Shown here: in pieces, positions 1 to 8,191 of the stretch
Layout: each line of letters begins with the position of its first letter
Position numbering within the stretch: position 1 is the stretch's first letter
Source of the DNA: Halanaerobiales bacterium
GTDB lineage: Bacteria; Bacillota; Halanaerobiia; Halanaerobiales; Halanaerobiaceae
Length of the DNA stretch: 64,000 nt
Direction: 5' to 3'
NCBI GenBank assembly: GCA_016278485.1
Contig: JADQBT010000002.1
Location: 322,570 to 386,569 of the forward strand
Notes under the pieces: model-generated
The model's input: the letters and a program-made list of their open reading frames with translations, nothing else
What the model was told of the DNA's origin: nothing
Databases searched by the model: none
Program-made: the position numbers and the translations under genes

Positions 1-206
1 TCATGATAAGTAAACTCAAGTCCTAGTTTTTTTTCTAATAAATCAATAAGCATATTAAAATCAGTTGCAACCATTAAATCAAAATCTTGGTTAGTTTTAT
101 TTAAGAATGAATCTCTAACTTGCCCACCAACCAAATAAAGGTTAACATCTTTATTATTTAGGATTTCAATGATTGGTTTTAGCACCTGGTTTATTTGATA
201 ACTCAT
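1..206 (-). CDS. CCA-adding enzyme/poly(A) polymerase-like nucleotidyltransferase, N-terminal part only
   Basis: Only the first 68 codons lie in the window; the gene runs off the left edge. The reading begins MSYQINQVLKPIIEIL and contains YLVGGQVRDSFL followed by DFDLMV. This is the signature of class II CCA-adding enzymes and poly(A) polymerases: a GG-type glycine motif followed by the metal-binding DxD-like motif (here DFD). The family adds or repairs the CCA end of tRNAs. The ATG is preceded by GGAGGC at the right distance, and a near-consensus promoter stands upstream. Which family member this is (CCA-adding, A-adding or another nucleotidyltransferase) cannot be told from the fragment. 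Confidence 0.75.
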   Translation of the reverse strand, partial: MSYQINQVLKPIIEILNNKDVNLYLVGGQVRDSFLNKTNQDFDLMVATDFNMLIDLLEKKLGLEFTYH

Positions 207-225
207 TTTTGCCTCCTGTCTACTA

Positions 226-254
226 ATTATACAGAATAACAGTCAAACAGGCAA
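226..254 (-). promoter_or_regulatory. SigA-type promoter for the nucleotidyltransferase gene
   Basis: On the minus strand TTGCCT (249-254) is followed by a 17-base spacer and TATAAT (226-231). The predicted start of transcription, near 219, leaves a short leader carrying the ribosome binding site for the gene that starts at 206. Confidence 0.6.
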
Positions 255-275
255 GTTAATTAACTAAACAAAAGG

Positions 276-1229
276 TTAAAACTGCCAACGAGAACATTTT
301 CCACCCCATCTAGCCATTAAGTCTCCATCTGCAAAGATATTGATGATCTCACAATTATTAGCACAAGCATCGCAGTTAAAACCAGCTGACTTATAATCAA
401 CATCCAACATAGAAAAACCTTTAAACTTAGTTGTTAAATTATTATCATTTACACTATTTGCTGCAAGTATTGCTGCACCAATTGCACCCATTACATCATA
501 ATTTTCTGGTACAAAAACTTCTTCGCCAACTTCTTCTTGAAATGACTTTCTAATACCTTGATTTGCAGCTACTCCTCCTTGAAAGACATAAGGAGCAGCT
601 AATTTTTTTCCCCTTGCTAAATTATTCATATAATTTCTAACAAGAGCATTACAAAGACCAGCCAGAATATTTTCTTGACTATAACCTAATTGTTGTTTAT
701 GAATCATATCCGATTCAGCAAAGACCGAACAACGACCGGCTATTTCTACTGGTTGATCAGCTTTTAATGCCTTTTTTCCAAAATCCTCAATTGCAATTCC
801 TAATCTACTTGCCTGTTGGTCTAAAAATGAACCTGTACCAGCCGCACATACAGTATTCATCGCAAAATCAATAGCAACTCCGTTTCGAATAATTATTATT
901 TTAGAATCCTGTCCACCAATTTCAAAAACTGTTCTTACTTCTGGCATCTTAAAAGCTGCTGCGACCGCATGAGCAGTTATTTCATTTTTAATTAAATCTG
1001 CTCCTACAATTACACCAGCAAGTTTCCTTCCACTTCCTGTTGTACCAATTCCCTTAATTTCAAAATCTGAGTTTATTTTATTCTTTAAATCTGAAATACC
1101 TTTTTTAATAACATTGATTGGATCTCCCGCGGTCCGCAAATATATTTTTTCTCTTAAATTATAATCACTATCTAATAATGCTAAATCTGTACTTACAGAG
1201 CCAAGATCAATCCCTAAATAGCAGTCCAT
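276..1229 (-). CDS. 2-hydroxyacyl-CoA dehydratase activase (HgdC/BcrA/BadF ATPase family)
   Basis: This is an ASKHA-fold ATPase that, in this family, drives an electron into a 2-hydroxyacyl-CoA dehydratase or related reductase. Visible features are the phosphate loop GIDLGSVSTD near the N-terminus, FEIGGQDSK, and two conserved cysteines in NTVCAAGTGS and GRCSVFAESD that would bind the [4Fe-4S] cluster shared by the homodimer. The C-terminus carries CDACANNCE and GGKCSR, a Cys motif typical of activase domains that partner DUF2229 proteins. The ATG at 1229 is chosen over the GTG at 1238 because AGGTGA stands 5 bases before it. It is the last gene of an operon with two DUF2229-like proteins. 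The substrate is unknown; the genes look like a split form of the large activase/DUF2229 fusion proteins. Confidence 0.85.
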   Translation of the reverse strand: MDCYLGIDLGSVSTDLALLDSDYNLREKIYLRTAGDPINVIKKGISDLKNKINSDFEIKGIGTTGSGRKLAGVIVGADLIKNEITAHAVAAAFKMPEVRTVFEIGGQDSKIIIIRNGVAIDFAMNTVCAAGTGSFLDQQASRLGIAIEDFGKKALKADQPVEIAGRCSVFAESDMIHKQQLGYSQENILAGLCNALVRNYMNNLARGKKLAAPYVFQGGVAANQGIRKSFQEEVGEEVFVPENYDVMGAIGAAILAANSVNDNNLTTKFKGFSMLDVDYKSAGFNCDACANNCEIINIFADGDLMARWGGKCSRWQF

Positions 1230-1234
1230 TTCAC

Positions 1235-2287
1235 TCACCTAGCTTTATTATATTTAATCAAATCGATAAATGCTTCTAACCTAGTTTTAACACCTGCTTC
1301 TGCAGTATGTTCATCAAAAATTAAAGATAAAACAGGTATGTTTTCATTTTCAATAACTTCTGGAATAATTGCTCTAGCCACAATTTCAGGCATACATGTA
1401 AAAGGCATGATATGCACTACTCCATCCACCTTATCCTTTAAACTATAAATATCACTAATGCTATTTAAACCATGTCCTCCCACAAACGAATTTATATAAC
1501 CAGCTGCTTTATTTACCAATTTCTTTTGGCCACTTCCAGGCGTAAAAAAATTTTTTAGCCAGTGAGAAAGTGTTAATGTTTGATAGACACTAACATCAAG
1601 GTAATTTAATTTGCGAGCTAAATCAATGTTAGTAAATGGTTCTAGCACTGTATATATTTCCCCAACAAGAGCAATAGTTAGCTTCTTTTCTACTGCATTA
1701 TCTATTTGTAAGAAATTATCAATTTCTTGCTCAATTAAATCAATTTCCCGATAAGTTTCAGCTTCATCTAGCTTTTTTAATAATTTATTGTAATCATTTT
1801 CTACCTTTTCTTTATTAACTACCTGACCACGTAGGTTATATAATTTTTCTGTTAATTTATCCATAACTTTTATTTTAGACCAGGTAAAGTGAAAAGATCT
1901 CGTCATTTTAGTTAAAGAAAAATTTCCTGATAATTCTTTTATAATATCTTTAATATGAAAGATATTCTTCTCCAAAATATACATCTCCATCTCGTAACCC
2001 GCTTCCTGGAGCAAATATTTTTGTAATTCACCATAAAAACCGAATCTACATGGTCCAAATCCTCCACCCATTAAAATACTATCAGCACCTAGTTCAGCTG
2101 CTTCCATATAATTACCAAGATTTATTTTAAAAGGCAGACAGGCAAATTCAGGTGCATATTCTTTTCCTTTTTTAAGTGTTTTTTGAGAAGATTGTGGAGG
2201 TGGAATTACTGAAATATCCATTTCACGCAAAAAAGTTTTTACAGGTAGTTCCATCTTACCCATATGTGGAAATGTTACTACTGGCAA
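1235..2287 (-). CDS. DUF2229/HgdB-like 2-hydroxyacyl-CoA dehydratase-related protein
   Basis: The protein belongs to the group of activase-associated proteins related to the beta subunit of 2-hydroxyglutaryl-CoA dehydratase. It starts with the family's VTFPHMG motif and has conserved cysteines in FACLPFKINLGN, GFGPCRFG and PFTCMPE, candidates for Fe-S ligands. It ends with the DEHTAEAGVKTRLEAF motif, which the next gene upstream shares, so the two are paralogues. A longer TTG start exists at 2305, but it would place the AGGTGGTGA ribosome binding site inside the coding region. The TTG at 2287, 5 bases after that site, fits better. The gene overlaps the 3' end of its upstream neighbour, suggesting translational coupling. 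Catalysis is unproven. Confidence 0.8.
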   Translation of the reverse strand: MPVVTFPHMGKMELPVKTFLREMDISVIPPPQSSQKTLKKGKEYAPEFACLPFKINLGNYMEAAELGADSILMGGGFGPCRFGFYGELQKYLLQEAGYEMEMYILEKNIFHIKDIIKELSGNFSLTKMTRSFHFTWSKIKVMDKLTEKLYNLRGQVVNKEKVENDYNKLLKKLDEAETYREIDLIEQEIDNFLQIDNAVEKKLTIALVGEIYTVLEPFTNIDLARKLNYLDVSVYQTLTLSHWLKNFFTPGSGQKKLVNKAAGYINSFVGGHGLNSISDIYSLKDKVDGVVHIMPFTCMPEIVARAIIPEVIENENIPVLSLIFDEHTAEAGVKTRLEAFIDLIKYNKAR

Positions 2288-3218
2288 ATCTATCACCACC
2301 TTCAACTAAATCAAAGAATGCTGCAAGCCTTGTATTTATGCCAGCTTCAGCTGTATGTTCATCAAAATAGAGTTCAAGGAGTGGAACATTATCATATTTT
2401 TCTTTTTCTATTTTTATCATTTTATTTACAAGGGAATCAGGTCCACAACCAAATGAAGAGACTAATATTAAACCATCAATTAAATCTTTTTCTAACCAGT
2501 ACAAGAGCACAGAAAAATACTTTCGATGATAATACCAAAACGGTATCTTTCTATCCAGTTTTTGATATTTAATTATTATTTGGTCAGAAAACATAGCTGG
2601 CCGATAATATTGAAAATTTTTATTCTTAATCTGTTTTAATAAATTCATAGATAGATGTGGATCATCTAAAATATAACTATGTCCTATTACGCCTATAACT
2701 TTTCCCTTCTGTACTTGCTTGGATTGAGTAATTTCTTTATTGCTTAACGAAATATTTTTTTGCTTTGCTATATTCTTTAGAGTAGAAAAATTGTTCATTT
2801 TTAAATCACTAGTTATTTCTTTTAATTCACGCATTTTTTGGTAAATATTCCTTTTCCCTTTAATAGTTGGTGTAATCATTTCAACATTATTTTGAGCAAT
2901 TTTTCCGGCAAAGGTTGATTTAATAATATCTGGTAGCCCCATAAATTTTGGACAAAAACATTTTTTAGGACCAAAATCAATAAAACGAGGTATAAACAAA
3001 TAATCTACTTCATTGATGATCGCATCAACATGCCCTAAATAGATTTTACAAGGAAAGCATAATTCATTTTCTGAAATTTTCAGAGACCTATTCACTATTT
3101 TTTGATTTGTAGGTGGCGATACTAATACTTCAAAATCTTCTTTTTCAAAAAATGCCTGCCAGTGTTCATAAAAATCATAGTAAAACAAAGCACGCGGAAA
3201 TCCAATTGTTTTTTTCAT
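2256..3218 (-). CDS. Second DUF2229/HgdB-like protein, paralogue of the downstream gene
   Basis: A 320-residue protein with the same architecture as its neighbour: KKTIGFPRALFYYDF at the N-terminus, ELCFPCKIYLGH, a cysteine pair in GPKKCFCPKF, SSFGCGPDSL, and a C-terminal DEHTAEAGINTRLAAFFDL. Proteins of this kind accompany HgdC-type activases and are thought to form the cluster-binding acceptor component. It begins one base after the stop of the GerA-like gene and overlaps the following paralogue, so all four genes appear co-transcribed. The enzymatic reaction cannot be inferred from sequence alone. Confidence 0.8.
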   Translation of the reverse strand: MKKTIGFPRALFYYDFYEHWQAFFEKEDFEVLVSPPTNQKIVNRSLKISENELCFPCKIYLGHVDAIINEVDYLFIPRFIDFGPKKCFCPKFMGLPDIIKSTFAGKIAQNNVEMITPTIKGKRNIYQKMRELKEITSDLKMNNFSTLKNIAKQKNISLSNKEITQSKQVQKGKVIGVIGHSYILDDPHLSMNLLKQIKNKNFQYYRPAMFSDQIIIKYQKLDRKIPFWYYHRKYFSVLLYWLEKDLIDGLILVSSFGCGPDSLVNKMIKIEKEKYDNVPLLELYFDEHTAEAGINTRLAAFFDLVEGGDRFASSNISTYG

Positions 3219-3219
3219 A

Positions 3220-4680
3220 TCACTTTTCCTTATTCATTCTTGATTTATTTTTTTTATTACTAAATGGACGTTTTTTTGTAAGACTATAAATATTTTGTCT
3301 GAAAATATAAGCTTTTAAAGCCGAATAATTAAATGGAATTATTGGCCATAAATAATGAGTGTCAAATGATTTAGTCATTACAAACCAGATAAATACAAAA
3401 GCTATGACAATTAAAAATCCTTTTATGTTAAATAAAACCACTGCAATTAATAAAAGAAACCTTACCATCTTTAAAACTAAAGCAAGCTCATAGCCAGGAA
3501 TAGAAAAATTACTAATAGCCGAAATAGCTAAATATAAAATAACTTCAGGCGTAAAAAGACCAACTTTTACTGCAAAATCACCTAGAATCAAAGCACCAAT
3601 TAAACTAAGTGAGGTAGATAAAGTATTAGGAGTTTGCGTAGAAGCCATTCTGATTAAATCAATACCAAAACTTGCTAAAATAAACTGAATACCTAAGCCT
3701 ATTGAACTCTCCTGTTTAGTACCAATAAAACTTAGAGATTCTGGTAGAAGCTCTGGATTAGTAGCTAGAATCAACCAGACAGCTGGTAAAAAAACTGAAA
3801 ACAAAATTGCTATAAGACGGACAAAAGAAAGATAAGTTCCAATTAAAGCCCCCTGTCGAAAAACCTCTAGTGTTTGTATATGAGATAAAAATGGGGCTGG
3901 CAAAACCAGAGCAGTTGGAGAGTTATCTACAATAATAGCAAGATGCCCCTCAAGAATATGGGCTGCCACATTATCAGGTCTCTCTGTATAACGAACTTTA
4001 GGTAATGGATTAATTGTTTTTCCAATGATAATTTCTTCAATTGTTTTATCAGCCAAAGGCAGACCATCTATCTTAATAGTATTAATTTTTTCTTTGACTT
4101 TATTTAACAAATCGTGTTCAATAATATCATCAATATATACCAGCGCTACATCATTTTTAGACCGGGTTCCAACTTCCAGAACTTCAGCTCTGAAATTGGG
4201 ATCTCTAATTCTTCTTCTAACAGCATTTACATTAAATAACATTGTCTCCACAAAACCATCACTAGGCCCTCTAGTTGATTTTTCCAATTCAGGTTCTTCA
4301 GGAGACCTACTTGTCCAACTCCTCCCATCTATAACTATCGCTTTATTAATTCCATCAATTAATAAAACCTGTGGTCCTTTAAGTATTTGATCAATTACCT
4401 TATCTATAGAATCTACAATTTCAATCTCATGGTATGGTAATTTTTTATCAAGGATTTTTTCAATAAAATCTACTGACATTTCTTCTTCTTTAGCTTCCAT
4501 TAAAGATGTCAAAACTAACATTAACTTATCCTTTATAAAACCATCAATAAATACTAAAGTAGCTTCATGTCTAGCTATTTTGAAATCTCTATTTATAACA
4601 TCAAAACTTTTATCTTTACCGAGTCTTTTATAAATTTCTGCCCTATTTTCTTCTATTTTTTTTGAAAGTAATTTTTGCAA
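3220..4680 (-). CDS. GerA/SpoVAF-family spore germination membrane protein
   Basis: A protein of about 486 residues with a soluble N-terminal domain of roughly 280 residues (LVFIDGFIKDKLM; later YTERPDNVAAHILEGHLAII and DNSPTALVLP). Several membrane segments follow, and the tail contains SFDTHYLWPIIPFN. This matches the A-subunit/SpoVAF family of the germinant receptor, which sits in the inner spore membrane. No B or C receptor subunit is adjacent, so a SpoVAF-like accessory role is as likely as a nutrient receptor. GTG at 4689 is possible, but GGGGTGA overlaps it; TTG at 4680, 5 bases after that site, is preferred. It opens an operon with the 2-hydroxyacyl-CoA-dehydratase-type genes, which is unusual company. 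Confidence 0.85.
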   Translation of the reverse strand: MQKLLSKKIEENRAEIYKRLGKDKSFDVINRDFKIARHEATLVFIDGFIKDKLMLVLTSLMEAKEEEMSVDFIEKILDKKLPYHEIEIVDSIDKVIDQILKGPQVLLIDGINKAIVIDGRSWTSRSPEEPELEKSTRGPSDGFVETMLFNVNAVRRRIRDPNFRAEVLEVGTRSKNDVALVYIDDIIEHDLLNKVKEKINTIKIDGLPLADKTIEEIIIGKTINPLPKVRYTERPDNVAAHILEGHLAIIVDNSPTALVLPAPFLSHIQTLEVFRQGALIGTYLSFVRLIAILFSVFLPAVWLILATNPELLPESLSFIGTKQESSIGLGIQFILASFGIDLIRMASTQTPNTLSTSLSLIGALILGDFAVKVGLFTPEVILYLAISAISNFSIPGYELALVLKMVRFLLLIAVVLFNIKGFLIVIAFVFIWFVMTKSFDTHYLWPIIPFNYSALKAYIFRQNIYSLTKKRPFSNKKNKSRMNKEK

Positions 4681-4717
4681 TACATTCACCCCGGTTTAAA
4701 CTATAATAACAAACTGG

Positions 4718-4739
4718 AGAGCCTGTTCACACAGGCTCT
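4718..4739 (-). terminator. Hairpin terminator after dodecin
   Basis: A 9-base-pair perfect stem (AGAGCCTGT/ACAGGCTCT) with a 4-base loop lies just after the dodecin stop. On the minus strand only a poor T stretch (TTTGTTATT) follows, so termination may be partial. Confidence 0.55.
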
Positions 4740-4745
4740 TATCCA

Positions 4746-4955
4746 TTAATGATCATTTTTTACTGGAAATGCAAGTTGGACAGTTGCTTTATAATCAAAT
4801 ACTTTGCCATCTTTTACATCTGCTGTCATATTAAGTACTTCAACACCAGTCACTCCATCAATAGTTTCACAAGCCTGTTCTACTGCATTATTGACTGCAT
4901 CATCCCAACTACGCTGTGACTCACCCAGTACTTTTACAATCTTTACTGCACTCAA
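4746..4955 (-). CDS. Dodecin family flavin-binding protein
   Basis: A 69-residue protein of usual dodecin length. MSAVKIVKVLGESQRSWDDA with the conserved SW motif is followed by a helix (VEQACETIDGV) and beta strands ending in VQLAFPVKN. Dodecins form hollow dodecamers that store or buffer flavins such as riboflavin or FMN. Its ribosome binding site (AGGAGG) is clear. It follows a 36-residue membrane peptide after 17 bases and is probably co-transcribed with it from a forespore-type promoter. A role in spores is inference. Confidence 0.9.
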   Translation of the reverse strand: MSAVKIVKVLGESQRSWDDAVNNAVEQACETIDGVTGVEVLNMTADVKDGKVFDYKATVQLAFPVKNDH

Positions 4956-4972
4956 ATAACATCCTCCTTTAT

Positions 4973-5083
4973 TTAAATTCTAATTGCATCTGCCGGAATA
5001 TTTTGTCCAGGTTGAATTCCATTTAACAAGAATATACCAGCTACAATGCCAATGATCAACAAAAACAATATTAATAATTTAAT
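4973..5083 (-). CDS. Small single-span membrane peptide with an ATT start codon
   Basis: A 36-codon reading frame beginning ATT AAA TTA, giving (M)KLLILFLLIIGIVAG, then FLLNGIQPGQNIPADAIRI. The first 20 residues form one hydrophobic span; the tail is polar. AGGAGGG lies 6-7 bases before the ATT, and there is no ATG, GTG or TTG in frame near it upstream. The first TTG inside the frame is at codon 6, too far from the site. The peptide lies between the sigF terminator and dodecin, with a SigF/SigG-like promoter in front. I do not recognise the family. Coding status rests on the ribosome binding site, hydrophobic pattern and context. Confidence 0.55.
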   Translation of the reverse strand: MKLLILFLLIIGIVAGIFLLNGIQPGQNIPADAIRI

Positions 5084-5114
5084 GTTGATCCCTCCTTCAA
5101 CTAATTACTGTTCA

Positions 5115-5145
5115 TAGTATGTAATTAATTAGCTATTAATATGCA
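5115..5145 (-). promoter_or_regulatory. SigF/SigG-like forespore promoter
   Basis: On the minus strand TGCATA (5140-5145) is followed by 18 bases and CATACTA (5115-5121). This resembles the forespore sigma consensus (-35 near GHATR, 17-18 bases, -10 CATNNTA). Transcription would begin near 5108, about 25 bases before the ATT-start peptide. It is a consensus match only. Confidence 0.45.
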
Positions 5146-5168
5146 AAAAAAATACCCCATCAGGGGTA
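5145..5168 (-). terminator. Intrinsic terminator of the spoIIA operon
   Basis: On the minus strand TACCCC-TGAT-GGGGTA is followed by eight T. The loop contains the sigF stop codon, so the gene's last codons form the stem. Confidence 0.85.
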
Positions 5169-5930
5169 ATTTGAAAGTTTTTGATGGAGTTTATTAATAA
5201 TTTTCTTTTCTAAACGAGATATTTGCACTTGAGAAAGTTGCAACTCTTGGCCAATTTCTTGTTGAGTCAGGTCTTTAAAATATCTTAAGTAAATAATTTT
5301 TCGTTCTCTAAATGAAAGATTTTTTAGTTGAGTAAAAAGTGTCATCTTTTCCACTTCCTGCTCTGCATCATTAACTTTACTTTCAATAAAATCTGATAAA
5401 TAGCAAGAATCTTCTTCATTATTAGTAATTGTTTGATCTAAAGAAGCAGGCTGTTGCATAGCATTTAAGGCTGTAAATATTTCTTCTTTGGATAAACCCG
5501 TAATTTCTATAATCTCATCCAGTTCAGGTTCTCTATTATATTTTTTTCTAATTTCTTCACTTAATTTTTTTATTTTTTTAGCATTATTTTTGAGTGTTCT
5601 ACTGATATGAATTGTATCATCATCTCTCATAAATACTCTGATTTCTCCAATTATACGAGAAAAAGCATAAGTTGATAATTTAACCTCTCTGGTTAAATCA
5701 AAGTTATTAATTGCCTTTATAAGTCCAATCACTCCTGTTTGAAAAAGATCCTGAAGTTCAAAACTAGTATTTTTAAACCTATAAACTATCTTCATGACTA
5801 ATTTTAAATTATGTTTGACTAATAATTCAAGAGCCTGATTATCTCCAGCTTGAGCATTTTCAATTAAATTTCTACATTCTTCATCTGAGAGAGTGGGTAG
5901 GTCTGGAAGATCCTTTAACAATTCAGCCAT
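5160..5930 (-). CDS. sigF: Forespore RNA polymerase sigma factor SigF
   Basis: A 256-residue sigma-70 family protein. Region 2 has LVMKIVYRFKN, DLFQTGVIGLIKAI and KLSTYAFSRIIGEIR; region 3 has ISRTLKNNAKKIK; the C-terminal helix-turn-helix contains LTQQEIGQELQLSQVQISRLEKK. SigF is the first compartment-specific sigma factor in the forespore and is held inactive by SpoIIAB. The sequence alone could also fit SigG, but the position directly after spoIIAA and spoIIAB, overlapping spoIIAB by 8 bases, identifies it. It is the last gene of the operon, with a terminator at its stop codon. Confidence 0.95.
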   Translation of the reverse strand: MAELLKDLPDLPTLSDEECRNLIENAQAGDNQALELLVKHNLKLVMKIVYRFKNTSFELQDLFQTGVIGLIKAINNFDLTREVKLSTYAFSRIIGEIRVFMRDDDTIHISRTLKNNAKKIKKLSEEIRKKYNREPELDEIIEITGLSKEEIFTALNAMQQPASLDQTITNNEEDSCYLSDFIESKVNDAEQEVEKMTLFTQLKNLSFRERKIIYLRYFKDLTQQEIGQELQLSQVQISRLEKKIINKLHQKLSNYP

Positions 5931-6369
5931 TACTATTATCCTGTTGTCTTTTTTTAATGCGCTCAGGTTTTTTATACATTTCTATAGTTGTACCTTCACC
6001 TGCTTCGGACAGTAATGTGAAATCATCCATAAATGAATCAATAAATGCCAGCCCTAGTCCCATATGACCTTCTCTAGTTGAATAAGAGGGTTCTAATACA
6101 GCATCAATATCTTCAATGCCAACCCCTGTATCTTCAATTTTAATAAACAATGCCTGATCTATCTCTTTCATCTCTATCATAATTTTACCTTCATTAAATG
6201 GATAGGCATGAATTACACAATTAGTAACTGCTTCTGAAACAGCTACCTTTATTTCCTCTAATTCACTTAAATTAAAATTTAGTTCAGCCGCAAATGTAAC
6301 TACTGATATTCGTGCTAGACCAACATTTTTACTTTTACTTATTAATTCCATTTTAGCCCAGTTATTCAT
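5923..6369 (-). CDS. spoIIAB: Anti-sigma F factor/serine kinase SpoIIAB
   Basis: A 148-residue GHKL-fold ATPase. The N box is visible in EAVTNCVIHAY, the G1 box in IEDTGVGIED and the G2 box in GHMGLGLAFIDSFMD. SpoIIAB binds SigF and phosphorylates SpoIIAA, so it controls when SigF becomes active in the forespore. Its start overlaps the spoIIAA stop by one base and its end overlaps sigF by eight, indicating tight translational coupling. Confidence 0.96.
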   Translation of the reverse strand: MNNWAKMELISKSKNVGLARISVVTFAAELNFNLSELEEIKVAVSEAVTNCVIHAYPFNEGKIMIEMKEIDQALFIKIEDTGVGIEDIDAVLEPSYSTREGHMGLGLAFIDSFMDDFTLLSEAGEGTTIEMYKKPERIKKRQQDNSNG

Positions 6370-6731
6370 TATTTTTGACCCCCTATTTTTGCTTTTTTTA
6401 CTGCTTTTATTGCTTCTTTCTCACTAGGATATTCCTTCATTATTTTTAGTAAGCCAGAAATTGAGAAAACTCTTTTTACAACTGGATTAAGACCAACCAG
6501 GAGTATTTTCCCATTATCTTTTTCTAAATTTCGATATCTCCCCAATATTGCTCCCAATCCTGTACTATCTATAAACTTCATTTCTCTTAAATTCAAAATT
6601 AAATGGTTTAACTCAAGTTCATCCATTTTACTTGTTACAAAATCTCTAAATTTACCAGCTGAATTCATGTCTAATTCTCCGTTTATTCTTGCAACTAGAA
6701 TATCTGAAACTACATTTTCAGAGATATGCAT
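6369..6731 (-). CDS. spoIIAA: Anti-anti-sigma factor SpoIIAA (STAS domain)
   Basis: A 120-residue STAS-domain protein. The motif MKFIDSTGLGAILGRY contains the serine that SpoIIAB phosphorylates in this family. Dephosphorylated SpoIIAA displaces SigF from SpoIIAB. It is the first gene of spoIIAA-spoIIAB-sigF. An ATG with a GGGGAGG ribosome binding site gives the start. A terminator separates the operon from the upstream nicotinate phosphoribosyltransferase-like gene, so it must have its own promoter. Confidence 0.95.
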   Translation of the reverse strand: MHISENVVSDILVARINGELDMNSAGKFRDFVTSKMDELELNHLILNLREMKFIDSTGLGAILGRYRNLEKDNGKILLVGLNPVVKRVFSISGLLKIMKEYPSEKEAIKAVKKAKIGGQK

Positions 6732-6774
6732 ATTTATTCCTCCCCTATAAAGAAAATAGATTGTTACTATATTA

Positions 6775-6803
6775 AAGTTCTCTTATTGTAAAAATATTCC
6801 TTC
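6775..6803 (-). promoter_or_regulatory. spoIIAA: Possible SigH-type promoter of the spoIIA operon
   Basis: On the minus strand GAAGGAATA (6795-6803) resembles the SigH -35 element RWAGGAXXT. About 13-14 bases later AGAAC resembles the HGAAT -10 element, with one mismatch. In Bacillus spoIIA is transcribed by SigH. The match here is imperfect. Confidence 0.35.
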
Positions 6804-6811
6804 ATAAAATT

Positions 6812-6842
6812 AAAAAAAGCTACCTTCTTTTTGGAAGATAGC
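6812..6842 (-). terminator. Intrinsic terminator after the nicotinate phosphoribosyltransferase-like gene
   Basis: On the minus strand a 9-base-pair stem (GCTATCTTC/GAAGGTAGC, one G-U pair) with a 6-base loop is followed by seven T. It separates this gene from spoIIAA. Confidence 0.9.
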
Positions 6843-6864
6843 CTAATTTATGCTATATTTGTTA

Positions 6865-8157
6865 TTATATTTTAGAAAAGTCAATCTTTTTTAGTTTATC
6901 ACTACTACAAGGAGTTCTTCCAACTTTAGCCATATCCAACCATTTACCATCAACTTTAACTCTAACTACATCTGCAGTATAATCATTACTAGTTCCCTCT
7001 TTAGAACTATTTGAAAGAAGCCAGCTACCAACACCATACACATCTACAGGTACCTGTGATTTTTCAAAATCATTAATTTTATCTGGATTAAATCCACCAG
7101 TTACAATAATTTTTACATTCTCACAGTATTTTTGAGCAATCTCAATATCTTCATTAGCCAAATTCCAATTAAGATAAGCTTGGTCAACATAGTTACGTAG
7201 TTTAAAAACAAGTCTGGCATTAACTCCATTATCTAATTTTTTATTGCCGAGTGGTTCAATCCTCTTATCACGTAAACTAGAAGAAGTATCAGGTCGCACT
7301 CCAAACAATTTATATCTTTGTGCTTCTTTTTGTTTTCCTTCTTTCAATAATTTTAAATATTTATTAAACATCATTTTAAGTATTTTGAGGCTTGTCCCAA
7401 CACAATCATTATCAAAATCTACTAAAGCAATCCGATTAACTTCAAGTGGCATTAATCTACAAAACTGTAACATTGCCTCAACAGTATCACCCATAAATGA
7501 GGCAATATAAGAATGGCTAATTGTACCTCCACCCTTTCCACCCCACCAAGCTCCCTGTTCATCTGTTGAAACATACCTTTGACTATTTGTTCCATAATCT
7601 TCATTATATGCATTAACACCAAGTGAATAAGCATAACCATGTAAAGCCTGTAACTTATAGTGAGCGAATCGGGCTGGAAAAAAAAGAATATCTTTACCCC
7701 TGGCCGCCTCCATAACTCGATATACATTAGTTGCAATTCTAGAAGCTTCAGTTAATGAACCCAAAATTGGGGTTTCAAGCGTAGAAAAATCACGATAGCG
7801 TCCTCGAATTTTCATAACTGGTTCTATCAGTGCTGGGTTTCCCCGATAATAAGCTTTTTCACCATCCTGACATGCCTCTACCTCAAATTTATCTGATCCG
7901 CTCGTTGATTTTAAGATTGCCAAAGCCTCATCAACTCCACCAACAATACAAAATGGTCTTCTTCTAGGAAAGATCTGCATCTCAACTTCTATATTACCAA
8001 TATCTTTCCCTTTAAAAGTATAATTTTCTTCAGATAATTTTTCTAAAATCTCGTTTATATTTCTAAAATAAACATCTGAATACCAACCATTTTTCATGCG
8101 TTCTTTATCTACTTGGAAAACTTTTGCAGATATTCTTTCTCCGTTAAAAATTGTCAC
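6865..8157 (-). CDS. Nicotinate phosphoribosyltransferase-like protein
   Basis: About 430 residues with the nicotinate/quinolinate phosphoribosyltransferase barrel. Recognisable parts are FPARFAHYKLQALHGYAYSL, YGTNSQRYVST, GTISHSYIASFMGDTVEA, ALVDFDNDCVGTSL and, near the C-terminus, VTGGFNPDKIND with YGVGSWLL. The family joins nicotinate to PRPP to start NAD salvage. GTG at 8157, 4 bases after GAGGTGA, is favoured over the overlapping TTG at 8160. The gene sits between dacF and the spoIIA operon, which are adjacent in Bacillus, and has its own terminator. Substrate specificity is not established. Confidence 0.8.
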   Translation of the reverse strand: MTIFNGERISAKVFQVDKERMKNGWYSDVYFRNINEILEKLSEENYTFKGKDIGNIEVEMQIFPRRRPFCIVGGVDEALAILKSTSGSDKFEVEACQDGEKAYYRGNPALIEPVMKIRGRYRDFSTLETPILGSLTEASRIATNVYRVMEAARGKDILFFPARFAHYKLQALHGYAYSLGVNAYNEDYGTNSQRYVSTDEQGAWWGGKGGGTISHSYIASFMGDTVEAMLQFCRLMPLEVNRIALVDFDNDCVGTSLKILKMMFNKYLKLLKEGKQKEAQRYKLFGVRPDTSSSLRDKRIEPLGNKKLDNGVNARLVFKLRNYVDQAYLNWNLANEDIEIAQKYCENVKIIVTGGFNPDKINDFEKSQVPVDVYGVGSWLLSNSSKEGTSNDYTADVVRVKVDGKWLDMAKVGRTPCSSDKLKKIDFSKI

Positions 8158-8191
8158 CAAATCACCTCTTCAAATACAATACTATTATCTA

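Noticed and set aside
4025..4390. 121-codon plus-strand frame opposite the GerA-like gene
   Set aside because: It lies wholly within a well-supported gene and has low-complexity composition.
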